64,000 bases of DNA from Devosia sp. (GTDB lineage Bacteria > Pseudomonadota > Alphaproteobacteria > Rhizobiales > Devosiaceae). This document shows, piece after piece, positions 43,465 to 51,997 of the stretch. The translations under genes and the position numbers were made by a program. The stretch lies in NCBI GenBank assembly GCA_017794705.1, contig CP051235.1, positions 2,047,010 to 2,111,009 of the forward strand. The letters run 5' to 3'. A model generated the notes under the pieces. The model did not search any database. It saw only the letters and a program-made list of their open reading frames with translations, and was not told where the DNA came from. Every line of letters starts with the position of its first letter. Position 1 is the first letter of the stretch.

Positions 43465-44712
43465 GTGATGAATAAACATGTGTTGGCGGGAATCAGCACC
43501 GCCGTTCTGATGGCGGCAACGCCGCTTTCTGCCCAGTCGGCAGAAATTTTTGCCTACCATTCCTGGTCGGCAGACAGCGAGATCAACGCGCTGAACGTTC
43601 TGATCTCGGCACTCGAGGAAAAAGGCCACACCTGGTCTGAAATCGCCATTCCGCATGAATCGGAAAGCAATATAGGGCTGATCAACCTGATCACCGGAGG
43701 CAATCCGCCCAACGTGTTCATTGAATCAAGCCCCGGCCTTTACCGCGACCTCGAGCGGATGGGCATGGCACAGCCGGTGACCGATTATTTTAGTGAAAAC
43801 GGTATTACCGATAATCTGCCGGAAGCCGTCCTGCAGTCGATCACCATCGACGGCGAAATCATGAAAGTGCCGACGGCGCTGCATATCGACGGCATGATCT
43901 ACTACAACATGGACGTCGCAGAAGCCGCGGGCGTCGATCCGGCCTCGTGGACCTCGCTTGAGGACATGTGGGCCGACCAGCAAAAGGTCGAGGACGCCGG
44001 CTATACGTTCATGGCCATGGGCGGCAACACGTTCCAGGCCGGATACCTGTTCCATGCGCTGGTCGCGGCGATGGCCGGGCCGGACATCTACTACCGCATG
44101 TATGGCGAAGAGCCGGATCCGACCGTGTTCGACGAGCCGGCCCTGACCGAGGTCATCGAGATGCACCGCCGCATCACCTCGCAGGCCGGCGACGGGTCGA
44201 TCAACCGCTCCTGGGCGGATACCACCAACACCGTGATCACCGGCGAGGCGCTGATGCACCTGCATGGTGACTGGATGAAGGGCCAGTGGCGTGCGGCCGG
44301 CAAGGTGCCGGGCGAGGATTTCGGCTGCATCAATATCCCGGGCACGCAGGCGCTGTCGGTGACCGTCGACAGTTTCGGCATCCTGGGCGGTGTCAGTGAC
44401 GAGATGCTGCAGGCCGAACTGGACTTCGCCGGCATCGTGGTCGATCCGGAAATTAACGCCGCCTTTGCCGCACAGAAGGGTTCCTCGCCGGTCCGCTCCG
44501 ATGCGCCGACCGATGCGATGGACCAGTGCAACACTGTGGTGCTGAACGGCCTTGAGACCATCGGTGGCGTGCAGAACCCGTTCAATATCTCTGACGGTGA
44601 CTGGCACATGTCGATCTGGAATGCGCTGTTCGAATACCAGAGCGATCCGTCGATGGAGTCTTCCGAAGTCATCGACATGCTGCGCGACGAGTATGATGCG
44701 ATATTTGGCTGA
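43465..44712 (+). CDS. Sugar ABC transporter substrate-binding protein
   Basis: The 415-residue product has a signal peptide (Met-Met-Asn-Lys-His, hydrophobic core, Ala-Gln-Ser-Ala-Glu cleavage) and the two-lobe pattern of family 1 solute-binding proteins. Ile-Thr-Gly-Gly-Asn-Pro-Pro-Asn-Val-Phe and Val-Pro-Thr-Ala-Leu-His lie near residues 75-135, and a Gly-Asp-Trp-Met-Lys-Gly-Gln-Trp segment near 270. It captures the sugar in the periplasm. A strong GGAGGAGGG site precedes the ATG. The binding protein is last of the four transporter genes, which is less common than first. Confidence 0.93.
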   Translation: MMNKHVLAGISTAVLMAATPLSAQSAEIFAYHSWSADSEINALNVLISALEEKGHTWSEIAIPHESESNIGLINLITGGNPPNVFIESSPGLYRDLERMGMAQPVTDYFSENGITDNLPEAVLQSITIDGEIMKVPTALHIDGMIYYNMDVAEAAGVDPASWTSLEDMWADQQKVEDAGYTFMAMGGNTFQAGYLFHALVAAMAGPDIYYRMYGEEPDPTVFDEPALTEVIEMHRRITSQAGDGSINRSWADTTNTVITGEALMHLHGDWMKGQWRAAGKVPGEDFGCINIPGTQALSVTVDSFGILGGVSDEMLQAELDFAGIVVDPEINAAFAAQKGSSPVRSDAPTDAMDQCNTVVLNGLETIGGVQNPFNISDGDWHMSIWNALFEYQSDPSMESSEVIDMLRDEYDAIFG

Positions 44713-44743
44713 TCGCGAAACGAACTGCCGCTAGGTGCGGCGG

Positions 44744-44762
44744 CCGGGGTTCTGCGCCCCGG
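44744..44762 (+). other. Stem-loop after the substrate-binding protein gene
   Basis: CCGGGG-ttctgcg-CCCCGG, about 30 bases after the stop, has no T-run. Such hairpins often protect the abundant binding-protein message; this role is inferred. Confidence 0.45.
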
Positions 44763-44829
44763 ACTCCCAAGGACGGCTCCGGTCTGGTGCAAGCCATTCC
44801 GGGGCCGGCTTTTTGACTGACAGAGGAAA

Positions 44830-45315
44830 ATGCGAATGGACGAGAGATTGCTGGACGAAGATGCGGTGATGCAGATCTGTTTTGTTACCGACGATGTGGA
44901 CAAGTCGGCGCAATGGTTTGCGGACCTGACGGGCAAGCCGATGCCTGGGCTGGGCCGGGCGGCGGAGCCGGACGAAGCGCAAGCGATCTACAAGGGCGAA
45001 CCGGCGGAGGTGAGCTGCAGGATCCGCATGTTCAAGTTCGGCAATATTGACGTTGAGTTTCTGGAGCCGGGCCCGGAAAAAAGCGCCTGGCGTGACCTGC
45101 TGGAGGAGAAAGGGCCGGGGTGCCACCATATTGCCTTCAAGACCCGCAACATGAAAAAGCGTGGCGCCTATCTCGAACAGAAGGGGCACAAGCTGCTACA
45201 GCGCGGTGAATTCGATGGCGGGCACGGGCGCTATGCCTATTATGACAGCGTCGCAGCGCTCGGCGTGATGGTCGAACTGCTCGAATTCAATGCGGACATG
45301 GAGCCGCAGGAGTGA
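44830..45315 (+). CDS. VOC family protein in the sugar operon
   Basis: A 161-residue VOC-fold protein, with AGAGGAAA just before ATG 44830. It has Ile-Cys-Phe-Val-Thr-Asp-Asp-Val-Asp-Lys-Ser near the start, Val-Glu-Phe-Leu-Glu-Pro in the middle, Gly-Cys-His-His-Ile-Ala-Phe with a likely metal-binding His, and Val-Glu-Leu-Leu-Glu at the end. The layout resembles methylmalonyl-CoA epimerase and glyoxalase members. Position between transporter and isomerase suggests a role in metabolising the imported compound; the reaction is unknown. Confidence 0.78.
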   Translation: MRMDERLLDEDAVMQICFVTDDVDKSAQWFADLTGKPMPGLGRAAEPDEAQAIYKGEPAEVSCRIRMFKFGNIDVEFLEPGPEKSAWRDLLEEKGPGCHHIAFKTRNMKKRGAYLEQKGHKLLQRGEFDGGHGRYAYYDSVAALGVMVELLEFNADMEPQE

Positions 45316-45357
45316 ACACTGGCGGGCTTGCCGCCGCAACCGAAAGACGGATTTGTT

Positions 45358-46119
45358 ATGGCCTTCAAATATTCCTTCCAGCTCTATACGTCCCGGTTCT
45401 TCCCGCCGCTCAGTGCGCAGCTGCCGGTACTCAAGGAACTGGGCTATGAGGCGGTCGAACCGTTCATGCCGCTTCTGGACGAGCCGGAGGAATTCCGCCG
45501 CGAGATCGATGGTGCGGAACTGAAGTGTTCGAGTTTTCATGCGCATTATCATGACCTTGTGGCCGACCCTCAGCGCTTTGTGGATCTCGCCGACGTGCTG
45601 GGCACGGACCTGATCATTCCGCCCTGGCTGGCGCCGCAGGACCGTCCGCGAACGGCGGATGGATGGAAAAGGATCGGCGAGAAGCTGGCCGGTGCGGCTG
45701 ATGCGATTTCGGGCAGCGGCAAGCGGATTGCCTGGCACAATCATGATTTCGAGTTCGTGCCGCTCGATGACGGCTCCATGCCGCTGACCCATATGTTTGG
45801 GGCGGTAGGCGATGCGGTGGGGCTGGAACTGGATCTGGCCTGGGTGGCGCGTGCCGGGGCCGATCCGGCACAGGCGCTGAAGGACCATCAGGACCGGATC
45901 TGGGCGCTGCAGCCCAAGGATACGGCGCCGCTTGGGACCCGGGAAGAAGAAGGCTGGACGGCACCGGGCAAGGGCATTCTGGACTGGCCCGCCTTGTGGC
46001 CGCTGATGCGGGCGACGGGCGTCGAATATCTGGTGGTCGAGCATGACAATCCGGCCGACTGGGTGCAGCTGGCGCGCGATGCGATCACCTATTTAAGAAA
46101 ATTGGACGAAACCGCTTAG
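45358..46119 (+). CDS. Sugar phosphate isomerase/epimerase (xylose-isomerase-like TIM barrel)
   Basis: From ATG 45358 the product is 253 residues. It has AP-endonuclease-2/IolE-type features: Glu-Ala-Val-Glu-Pro near residue 33, Ser-Phe-His-Ala-His near 60, Trp-His-Asn-His-Asp-Phe-Glu-Phe near 130, Leu-Glu-Leu-Asp-Leu-Ala near 158 and Val-Val-Glu-His-Asp-Asn near 230. These carry the expected metal-binding Glu, His and Asp residues. It probably isomerises or epimerises a sugar derivative brought in by the adjacent importer. The longer frame start at TTG 45328 is less likely. Confidence 0.85.
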   Translation: MAFKYSFQLYTSRFFPPLSAQLPVLKELGYEAVEPFMPLLDEPEEFRREIDGAELKCSSFHAHYHDLVADPQRFVDLADVLGTDLIIPPWLAPQDRPRTADGWKRIGEKLAGAADAISGSGKRIAWHNHDFEFVPLDDGSMPLTHMFGAVGDAVGLELDLAWVARAGADPAQALKDHQDRIWALQPKDTAPLGTREEEGWTAPGKGILDWPALWPLMRATGVEYLVVEHDNPADWVQLARDAITYLRKLDETA

Positions 46120-46218
46120 GGGCTGGTTTACCGTTCGGGCCGAATCCGGGGCGCCGAAAGGTCAATTTAACCCGCCTCGGGCGAAAAGTGACGCTGGTTC
46201 CATTGGTTACTGGCGCAT

Positions 46219-48513
46219 ATGTTTCATTCTGCCCGTCGAAGAATGCCGGCCATCGACTATGTGTCGATCGTCCGCTCCGTCTACAAGGACAGGACCGCGA
46301 TGCTGTTGGGCACCGTGGCGACGGCCGTTGCGGCGTCGGCGGCGGGGCTGCGCGCCGGGTCATTCATTCTTTTCGTGCATGCGCTGATCTTCTTGCTGCT
46401 GGCGCTGGTGCGCTATCGGGAATCGGTGGCGTTCGAGCGGGCCAGGATCGGCCCGGAGGATGCCGATGCAGCCGAGCGCTGGGAATTCCGGGCGATGGTG
46501 GCCGGCGGCGTCGTGGCGATCAACTATGGCATGTGGTGCTTTTCATCGCTGGTTCTGGTCGACGACAGTTTCGCCGAACTGAGCTCGGTCAGCGTGACCA
46601 TAGCCGCAACCGTGGGCATTGCGGCGCGCAATTTCGGGCTGGACCGGCTGGTGACGCTGCAATCGCTGCTTCTGGGTGTGCCCATGTGTGCCGGGCTGAT
46701 GCTCGAGGGCGATGCCTATCATGTGTTGCTGGCGCTATTGTTCGCGCCGACGTTGATGAGCTTCCGCGCCGTGGCGGGTGATGTGCGCCGGGTGCTGCTG
46801 GCGGCAGTGCATGACCGGGTCAAGGCGACGCGGCTGGCCGAGGAACTCGACACGGCGGTGACGACCATGTCGCACGGGCTGTGCCTGCTCGACGCGGATC
46901 TCAGAGTGGCGGTTTCCAACCCGCGGGCCAGCGAAATGCTGCTCGGCCACTCGAACGGATTCGTGGGGCAGGGATTTGTCGATGTCATTGCCAAGGCCGA
47001 ACGACAGGGCAAACTGACCAAACTGTCGGCCGAACGGCTGCAGACGGCGCTGGCTGACAAGGACCAGTGCAAGCTGGTTCTGCAATTGAGCGACGGGACG
47101 CAGTCGGAGGTTTCGATCAGTTCGGGCGGCAACCAGATCGCCCTGGTGTTCGAGGACATTACCAACCGGGTGGCGACGGAAAACCGCATCAAATACCTGG
47201 CGCGCTACGATGATCTGACCGGTCTGCCGAACCGGCGCTATTTTGGCGACCAGCTGGCCGGACGGCTGGAAAAGCTGCGCGAGGAAGAAACGGATCAGCC
47301 GGTCATGCTGATGATGATCGACTTCGACGATTTCAAGCATATCAACGATTCCCTCGGCCATCCGGTTGGCGATGCGGTGCTGAAGTCCGTTGCAGGCCGC
47401 ATCCGGCATTGCCTTGACGGGCATGTGCTGGTCGGGCGGTTCGGCGGCGATGAATATATCGTGTTCGATGACCGGCACGTGTCGCGCCAGCGCTGCGAGG
47501 CGACGGCGGCGCGGCTGTTGACGACGCTGCGTCAGCCGCTGGAAGTGGATGGAGAGCGGATCGAGATGCATGCCTCGATCGGCTATGTGCTGGCATCGGG
47601 GCGTGAAAGTGATTTCGACACGCTGCTGAAGCGATCGGACCTGGCGCTTTATTCGGCCAAGGCCGCGGGCAAGAATCAGTGGGCGCAATTCCATGGTCGC
47701 ATGGACAAGGAATATTCGGACCGGCAGCTGCTCAAGTCCGCGTTGCGCGAGGCGCTTCGGCAGGGGCAATTGTCGCTGGCCTACCAGCCCGTGGTCGATG
47801 TGCGAAGCCGCAGGATCGTGGGTTGCGAGGCCCTGGCGCGCTGGCACCACCCCGAATTCGGCACCATTCCGCCGAGCATTTTCATTCCCATCGCCGAGGA
47901 GATCGGCGCCATCTCGGAATTGACCGACTGGGTGCTGAAAACGGCGACGCGCGAGTGCGCCAACTGGCCGGACGATATCCGCGTGGCGGTGAACATTTCC
48001 GCGCGTGACTTCCGCGACGGGGCGGTGCAGCGCATGGTGTCGGGCGCGCTACAGGGTTCGGGCCTGCCGGCCGAACGGCTTGAAATCGAAGTGACCGAGA
48101 CCGTGTTCATGCAGGAACTGGAGGCCGCGGCGAAGGCGCTCGAGGAGTTGCGGGGCCTCGGCGTTGGCATTGCCCTTGATGATTTCGGCACCGGATATTC
48201 TTCGCTTGCCTATGTGCACGACATGCCGTTTTCCAAGCTCAAGATCGACCGGACCTTTGCCCTTAATGTCCCCGAGGACAAACGGGCCTTGAAATTGCTC
48301 AGAAATATTGCCCAAATGAGCAAGGAAATGGATATGGAGGTGACCGTCGAGGGCATCGAAACCGATGCGCAACTGAGCACTATCGCCGGTCTGGGGCTGA
48401 TCGACCAGGTTCAGGGATACCTGTTCGGGGTTCCCGTCCCGCAGAGGGAAATCGGTGAATTGCTGCGCTCAAGCAGTGGTGAAAGCCTGCTCCTTGAAGG
48501 TCAAACCGCCTGA
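46219..48513 (+). CDS. Membrane-anchored GGDEF-EAL protein
   Basis: The 764-residue protein has about six hydrophobic segments in residues 25-190, a membrane sensor region I cannot name. A PAS-like segment spans about 205-320, then a GGDEF domain with Gly-Gly-Asp-Glu-Tyr at about 409 and no RxxD I-site. The EAL domain has Glu-Ala-Leu at about 537, Asp-Asp-Phe-Gly-Thr-Gly-Tyr-Ser and Lys-Ile-Asp-Arg-Thr, so phosphodiesterase activity is plausible. The Tyr in place of Phe in the first motif is often tolerated. It precedes the FeeM-like gene by about 120 bases. Confidence 0.9.
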   Translation: MFHSARRRMPAIDYVSIVRSVYKDRTAMLLGTVATAVAASAAGLRAGSFILFVHALIFLLLALVRYRESVAFERARIGPEDADAAERWEFRAMVAGGVVAINYGMWCFSSLVLVDDSFAELSSVSVTIAATVGIAARNFGLDRLVTLQSLLLGVPMCAGLMLEGDAYHVLLALLFAPTLMSFRAVAGDVRRVLLAAVHDRVKATRLAEELDTAVTTMSHGLCLLDADLRVAVSNPRASEMLLGHSNGFVGQGFVDVIAKAERQGKLTKLSAERLQTALADKDQCKLVLQLSDGTQSEVSISSGGNQIALVFEDITNRVATENRIKYLARYDDLTGLPNRRYFGDQLAGRLEKLREEETDQPVMLMMIDFDDFKHINDSLGHPVGDAVLKSVAGRIRHCLDGHVLVGRFGGDEYIVFDDRHVSRQRCEATAARLLTTLRQPLEVDGERIEMHASIGYVLASGRESDFDTLLKRSDLALYSAKAAGKNQWAQFHGRMDKEYSDRQLLKSALREALRQGQLSLAYQPVVDVRSRRIVGCEALARWHHPEFGTIPPSIFIPIAEEIGAISELTDWVLKTATRECANWPDDIRVAVNISARDFRDGAVQRMVSGALQGSGLPAERLEIEVTETVFMQELEAAAKALEELRGLGVGIALDDFGTGYSSLAYVHDMPFSKLKIDRTFALNVPEDKRALKLLRNIAQMSKEMDMEVTVEGIETDAQLSTIAGLGLIDQVQGYLFGVPVPQREIGELLRSSSGESLLLEGQTA

Positions 48514-48526
48514 CCGACAGAATATT

Positions 48527-48544
48527 GGCCGCGCATGCGCGGCC
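48527..48544. other. 18-base perfect palindrome between the GGDEF-EAL and FeeM-like genes
   Basis: GGCCGCGCATGCGCGGCC is self-complementary. There is no T-run, so a terminator is uncertain. Confidence 0.4.
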
Positions 48545-48631
48545 CGGACATGATACTTAAAGGTGCGGTGGCGCGGGGCCATCGGACATAATTGGGCGTT
48601 TGGACGCGCGCCGCGTTTTTTGAGGTTTGGG

Positions 48632-49369
48632 GTGGCGGCAACCCGATTTTCGACGACTTTGCTGGACGTGCTGGACGAGGTGGAGTACCGGCGCGTTCCG
48701 TTCAGGGACCAGTTCGACCCGGTCTACCGGCTGCGCTATGAGGCCTACCGGCGTGAAGGGTTCATCGCGCCCAATGCCAGTTCGACCGTTTACGACGAGC
48801 ACGACCAGGCGCCGAACGTTTACTGCTATGGCGTCTATATCAGCGGGCAACTGGCCAGTTCCATCCGCTTTCATCATGTAACGCCCGAGCAGCGGGTTTC
48901 GCCGAGCCGGGTGGTGTTTCCCGAAACGCTGGGGCGGATGCTGGATGAGGGGACAACCTATATCGACCCCAGCCGGTTCACGGCCGACCACGAAATGACG
49001 CTGGCCTATCCGGCGCTGCCCTTCCTGACCCTCAGGATCGTGGCGATGGCCTCCGAGCATTTTGGGGTGGACTATTGCGTCTCGTCGGTGCGCACCGAGC
49101 ATGCCGCCTTTTACAGAAGGGTGTTCAACTCGGAACGGCTGCCCGGGGTGGGCTATTATCCGGGGATCGATTTCCCCATGCACCTTTATGCCGCCAAGCT
49201 GAGCGAGATGCGCGACTACGTGGCGACGCGCTTTCCCTTCTTCATGTCGACTGCCGAAGAGCGCCAAACGATGTTCATCGATGCGCCCGAGGGCGTGAAG
49301 CTGGGTACCGTACGGCCCACGGCGCGGGCCGCACAGGAGGATGAGAGCGAATTGCCCAAGGTGACGTGA
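48632..49369 (+). CDS. FeeM-like N-acyltransferase (GNAT fold, N-acyl amino acid synthase family)
   Basis: About 245 residues from GTG 48632, which follows TGAGG at seven bases; the frame is open to 48563. It matches the FeeM/autoinducer-synthase-like GNAT group: Tyr-Arg-Leu-Arg-Tyr-Glu-Ala-Tyr near residue 32, a Gly-Gln-Leu-Ala-Ser-Ser-Ile-Arg strand near 70, Tyr-Ile-Asp-Pro-Ser-Arg-Phe near 108 and Val-Arg-Thr-Glu-His-Ala-Ala-Phe-Tyr-Arg-Arg near 150. Characterised FeeM makes long-chain N-acyl tyrosines from acyl-ACP. The product here is unknown. It ends before a strong terminator. Confidence 0.78.
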   Translation: MAATRFSTTLLDVLDEVEYRRVPFRDQFDPVYRLRYEAYRREGFIAPNASSTVYDEHDQAPNVYCYGVYISGQLASSIRFHHVTPEQRVSPSRVVFPETLGRMLDEGTTYIDPSRFTADHEMTLAYPALPFLTLRIVAMASEHFGVDYCVSSVRTEHAAFYRRVFNSERLPGVGYYPGIDFPMHLYAAKLSEMRDYVATRFPFFMSTAEERQTMFIDAPEGVKLGTVRPTARAAQEDESELPKVT

Positions 49370-49374
49370 GGCAC

Positions 49375-49421
49375 GAGCTCATGATTTGAAAGAATCAAAT
49401 CATGAGCTCTGAGTCTTTTTT
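49375..49421. terminator. Intrinsic terminator with 15-base perfect stem
   Basis: GAGCTCATGATTTGA and TCAAATCATGAGCTC flank a five-base loop and are followed by TGAGTCTTTTTT. It ends the FeeM-like transcript; the opposite strand lacks an equal T-run. Confidence 0.88.
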
Positions 49422-49481
49422 GGCGCGCTTCCAAACCTAATAAGTGGTGCCCCACCTATTTTGAAAACGCTCTAGCGCCGA

Positions 49482-50303
49482 TCACGTGTCCCAGACCGGG
49501 ACCCAGGCGCCGTTGACGAGGCGCTGGCCGCGCTCGAGACCGCGCAGGCGACCCATTTCTTCCTCGGAGAGCGTAATGTTGCGGGCCTCGAAGTTTTCGA
49601 TAATCCGCTCTTTCTTTGAAGACGAGGGGATGGTGATGTGTCCTTCCGCCATCAGGAACGCCAGGGCAATCTGGGCCTCGGTCGCATTGTGGGCAGCGCC
49701 GATCTCCAGGAGGGTGGGATCATCCTTGATCGCGCCTCGGGCGAGCGGGCAATAGGCGGTCATCGGCATGCCGATGGATCGGCAATAATCGACGATCGGC
49801 CGGTTCTGCATGAAGACGTGGATTTCGCACTGGTTTGTGGTGATCGGGCGGTCGCCGAGCAGCTTCTTGGTTTCTTTCAACAGCGGGATGGTGAAGTTCG
49901 ACACGCCGATCATTTTCGCCAACCCTTGATCAAAGACTTCGGCGAACTGGCTGATGTAGCTTTCCAGCGGATATTCATTGTGCGGCGAGGGCCAGTGCAA
50001 CAACAAAAGGTCGACCTGATCGACGCCGAGGTCTTCAAGGCTCTGCTTTGAACTTTCCATGACCCGGCCGAGGCCGTAGTTCTCAGGTGCGATTTTGGTG
50101 GTGATGTGAATGTCGGATCGCGGCACGCCACCGTCCCGGATGGCGCGGCCGACTTCCAGTTCGTTGCGATAGCCCTGGGCGGTGTCGATGTGCCGGCAGC
50201 CGGCTTCGAGCGCCCATATCACGCCATTGTAGGCCTCGTCGCCCTCGTGGTTCCAGGTGCCGTAACCCATTTGCGGAATGGTGCCGATCAGCTTCTCAGC
50301 CAT
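49482..50303 (-). CDS. Aldo/keto reductase, second copy
   Basis: From ATG 50303, preceded by AGGAG, the product is 273 residues; the frame extends to 50417 but that part covers the promoter. AKR landmarks are Asp-Thr-Ala-Gln-Gly-Tyr near residue 43, Thr-Thr-Lys near 73, Leu-Leu-His-Trp-Pro near 105, Gly-Val-Ser-Asn-Phe and Ile-Pro-Ser-Ser-Ser. It is a paralogue of the enzyme at 39070-39897. Its promoter carries the same 13-base operator as the sugar importer operon, so it may act on the same imported compound. Confidence 0.9.
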   Translation of the reverse strand: MAEKLIGTIPQMGYGTWNHEGDEAYNGVIWALEAGCRHIDTAQGYRNELEVGRAIRDGGVPRSDIHITTKIAPENYGLGRVMESSKQSLEDLGVDQVDLLLLHWPSPHNEYPLESYISQFAEVFDQGLAKMIGVSNFTIPLLKETKKLLGDRPITTNQCEIHVFMQNRPIVDYCRSIGMPMTAYCPLARGAIKDDPTLLEIGAAHNATEAQIALAFLMAEGHITIPSSSKKERIIENFEARNITLSEEEMGRLRGLERGQRLVNGAWVPVWDT

Positions 50304-50374
50304 GAATTCTCCTCCGGTTTGCGGGTGATCCTGCATGGATGCGGCACGAGTGCCAAGGGCAGGAACGAGACGTG

Positions 50375-50387
50375 TTATCGTTAATCT
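50375..50387 (-). promoter_or_regulatory. LacI-type operator candidate, aldo/keto reductase copy
   Basis: The minus strand reads AGATTAACGATAA, identical to 40451-40463, and begins inside the -10 hexamer of the promoter for the second aldo/keto reductase. Confidence 0.6.
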
Positions 50388-50412
50388 TACCGGGAAAGGC
50401 ACAAGGTGACAA
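50384..50412 (-). promoter_or_regulatory. Candidate promoter of the second aldo/keto reductase gene
   Basis: On the minus strand TTGTCA (50412-50407) and TAAGAT (50389-50384) are 17 bases apart, a good sigma-70 match, about 80 bases before the ATG. Confidence 0.65.
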
Positions 50413-50442
50413 CTCAAGCGTCATTCTTTGGGCAGAAGGAAG

Positions 50443-50518
50443 TGGTGCCGCTTACGTGACTCGAACACGTGACCCCATCATTACGAATGATGTGCTCTAC
50501 CAACTGAGCTAAAGCGGC
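50443..50518 (-). tRNA. tRNA-Thr (anticodon CGT)
   Basis: The minus strand folds as a 76-base tRNA with encoded CCA. The acceptor stem is GCCGCTT/AAGCGGC, the D-arm GCTCAGTTGGTAGAGC, the anticodon loop TTCGTAA in a TCATT-proximal stem, and the T-arm contains GTTCGAGTC. Anticodon CGT reads ACG (Thr). It lies upstream of the second aldo/keto reductase on the same strand. Confidence 0.96.
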
Positions 50519-50593
50519 ACTGCCGGGGCGGATCGGGGGGCGGGTTGAACCGCAACGATACGCCCGCGAGGGTCTGGCCCTCAGGGGGCGCTT

Positions 50594-51997
50594 TTACTGG
50601 CGGGTGGCGGGTTGTGCAAGTAGAGATTGCGCAGGCTTTTCGGCGGCGGTAGGCGGTTGCTGTGGGACGTCGCGGGGCGGCAGTTCGGTGCTTTCCGCCG
50701 GTGAGACAATCTGGCCGTTGGCGACTGGCGGGCGCCATTCGAAAGCGTCGAAGCGGCCGGTGACCGGCGACACGGGCGCCCATTCGGGAGCGGTGACGCC
50801 GTCGGCGGTCCAGGTGGGATCGAGCGGGGCATGGGCGGCGCGGCTCAGCCACTGGCGGGCGCGGCCGAAATCGGCGTCCTGGCCCTCCTCGATCTCGGCC
50901 ATCAACAGGCAGATATTGCGGGTCGGGTGACCGGGCGCGAAATTGGCGAGGGTGTTGCGGGCGCGGACCCAGTCGCGGGCATCAATGGCCAGCCGCGCGA
51001 CCACTGCGGCATTCTGCGCGTCGGGAGGCGGGGTGGGCACCAGTTCACCCAGCCGTTTCAACCGGGTTTCGGGCGAGGCGCCGGGCTGGGCATTGGCATA
51101 GAGCAGTGCCAGATCAGGATGGCTGGTCTCGCGCCAGACGCGTTTGAGCAGTGAGGTGGCGCGGCGCACTTCGCCCCGATTGGCGTAGATGCGGGCGGCA
51201 ACCAGCGCCGGGGGCACGAAATCGGGTTCGAGCTTCAGGGCGGCGTTGGCGGCATCAAGCGCGGTACCGGGATCGGTGGATTCGGCGTCGACCGCGATGG
51301 CGGCATGCAGCACCGCCTGCTTGCGGGTCTTTGCGGCACGATCCTCGGTCTGGCGGGCCGGTTCGGCCTCGACCATGGAGAGCGCACCGGGCCAATCGCG
51401 CTGATTGACCAGATCATTGAAGACAGCGGTGCTGGCCCAACCGAGCGCCGGGGAGATGGCAAAGGCCTTGTGGGCAAAGGTCAACGCGGCGTCGGGCCGG
51501 TGTTGCGCCATGGCCTGCTCGTAGAGCCCGGACAGGGCGGCGAGCGAGGTTTTGGGATTGTCGATGAGGGCGCGGTACTCCTCGCGGGCGCTGCCCCATT
51601 CGCCGAGCGCCAGATCGGCGCGGGCCTCGAGCAACAGGGCCGCATCATTGCCCGGCAGCCGGGTCTGGGCCTCGCGGGCGAGGCGGCGGGCCTTTGCCGC
51701 GTCGCCGGCCTGCAGGGCAATGAACCCGTCGCTCAGCGCCTCGACTCCGCGCCGTTCGCCACGCCGGGCAGCACCCTTGGCGAGGGCACGCGGGGCGTTG
51801 AACAGGCGGCTGATCAGCGACCAGACAATCGAGGTCAGGAACACCAGAATGACGAGGGCAACGGCGGCGCTGCCGATGCCCGGCTGCAGGCGCCAGCCGC
51901 CGAGATCGACGGTGACCGAGCCGTCGAGCCCCATCAGCCAGGCCAGACCCGCGACAACCGCGAGGCTGAAAAGGATATAGAGCGCGAGGCGGATCAC
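50594..51997 (-). CDS. hemY: HemY-like inner-membrane TPR protein
   Basis: The 467-residue protein has the HemY N-terminal pattern: two membrane segments at about residues 3-22 and 43-63 with a Gly-Ser-Val-Thr-Val strand between, then helical TPR-like repeats to about 390 and a Pro-rich tail. HemY proteins of this type cluster with heme genes; their role is unclear and they are unrelated to protoporphyrinogen oxidase HemY of Gram-positives. It overlaps the Mic60-like gene by four bases and is last of the hemC-hemD cluster. Confidence 0.85.
   Translation of the reverse strand: MIRLALYILFSLAVVAGLAWLMGLDGSVTVDLGGWRLQPGIGSAAVALVILVFLTSIVWSLISRLFNAPRALAKGAARRGERRGVEALSDGFIALQAGDAAKARRLAREAQTRLPGNDAALLLEARADLALGEWGSAREEYRALIDNPKTSLAALSGLYEQAMAQHRPDAALTFAHKAFAISPALGWASTAVFNDLVNQRDWPGALSMVEAEPARQTEDRAAKTRKQAVLHAAIAVDAESTDPGTALDAANAALKLEPDFVPPALVAARIYANRGEVRRATSLLKRVWRETSHPDLALLYANAQPGASPETRLKRLGELVPTPPPDAQNAAVVARLAIDARDWVRARNTLANFAPGHPTRNICLLMAEIEEGQDADFGRARQWLSRAAHAPLDPTWTADGVTAPEWAPVSPVTGRFDAFEWRPPVANGQIVSPAESTELPPRDVPQQPPTAAEKPAQSLLAQPATRQ

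Noticed and set aside
46164-46180. TTAA half site before the membrane GGDEF-EAL gene as a CtrA box
   Set aside because: The second half at N7 is absent (cggg), so it is no better than chance.
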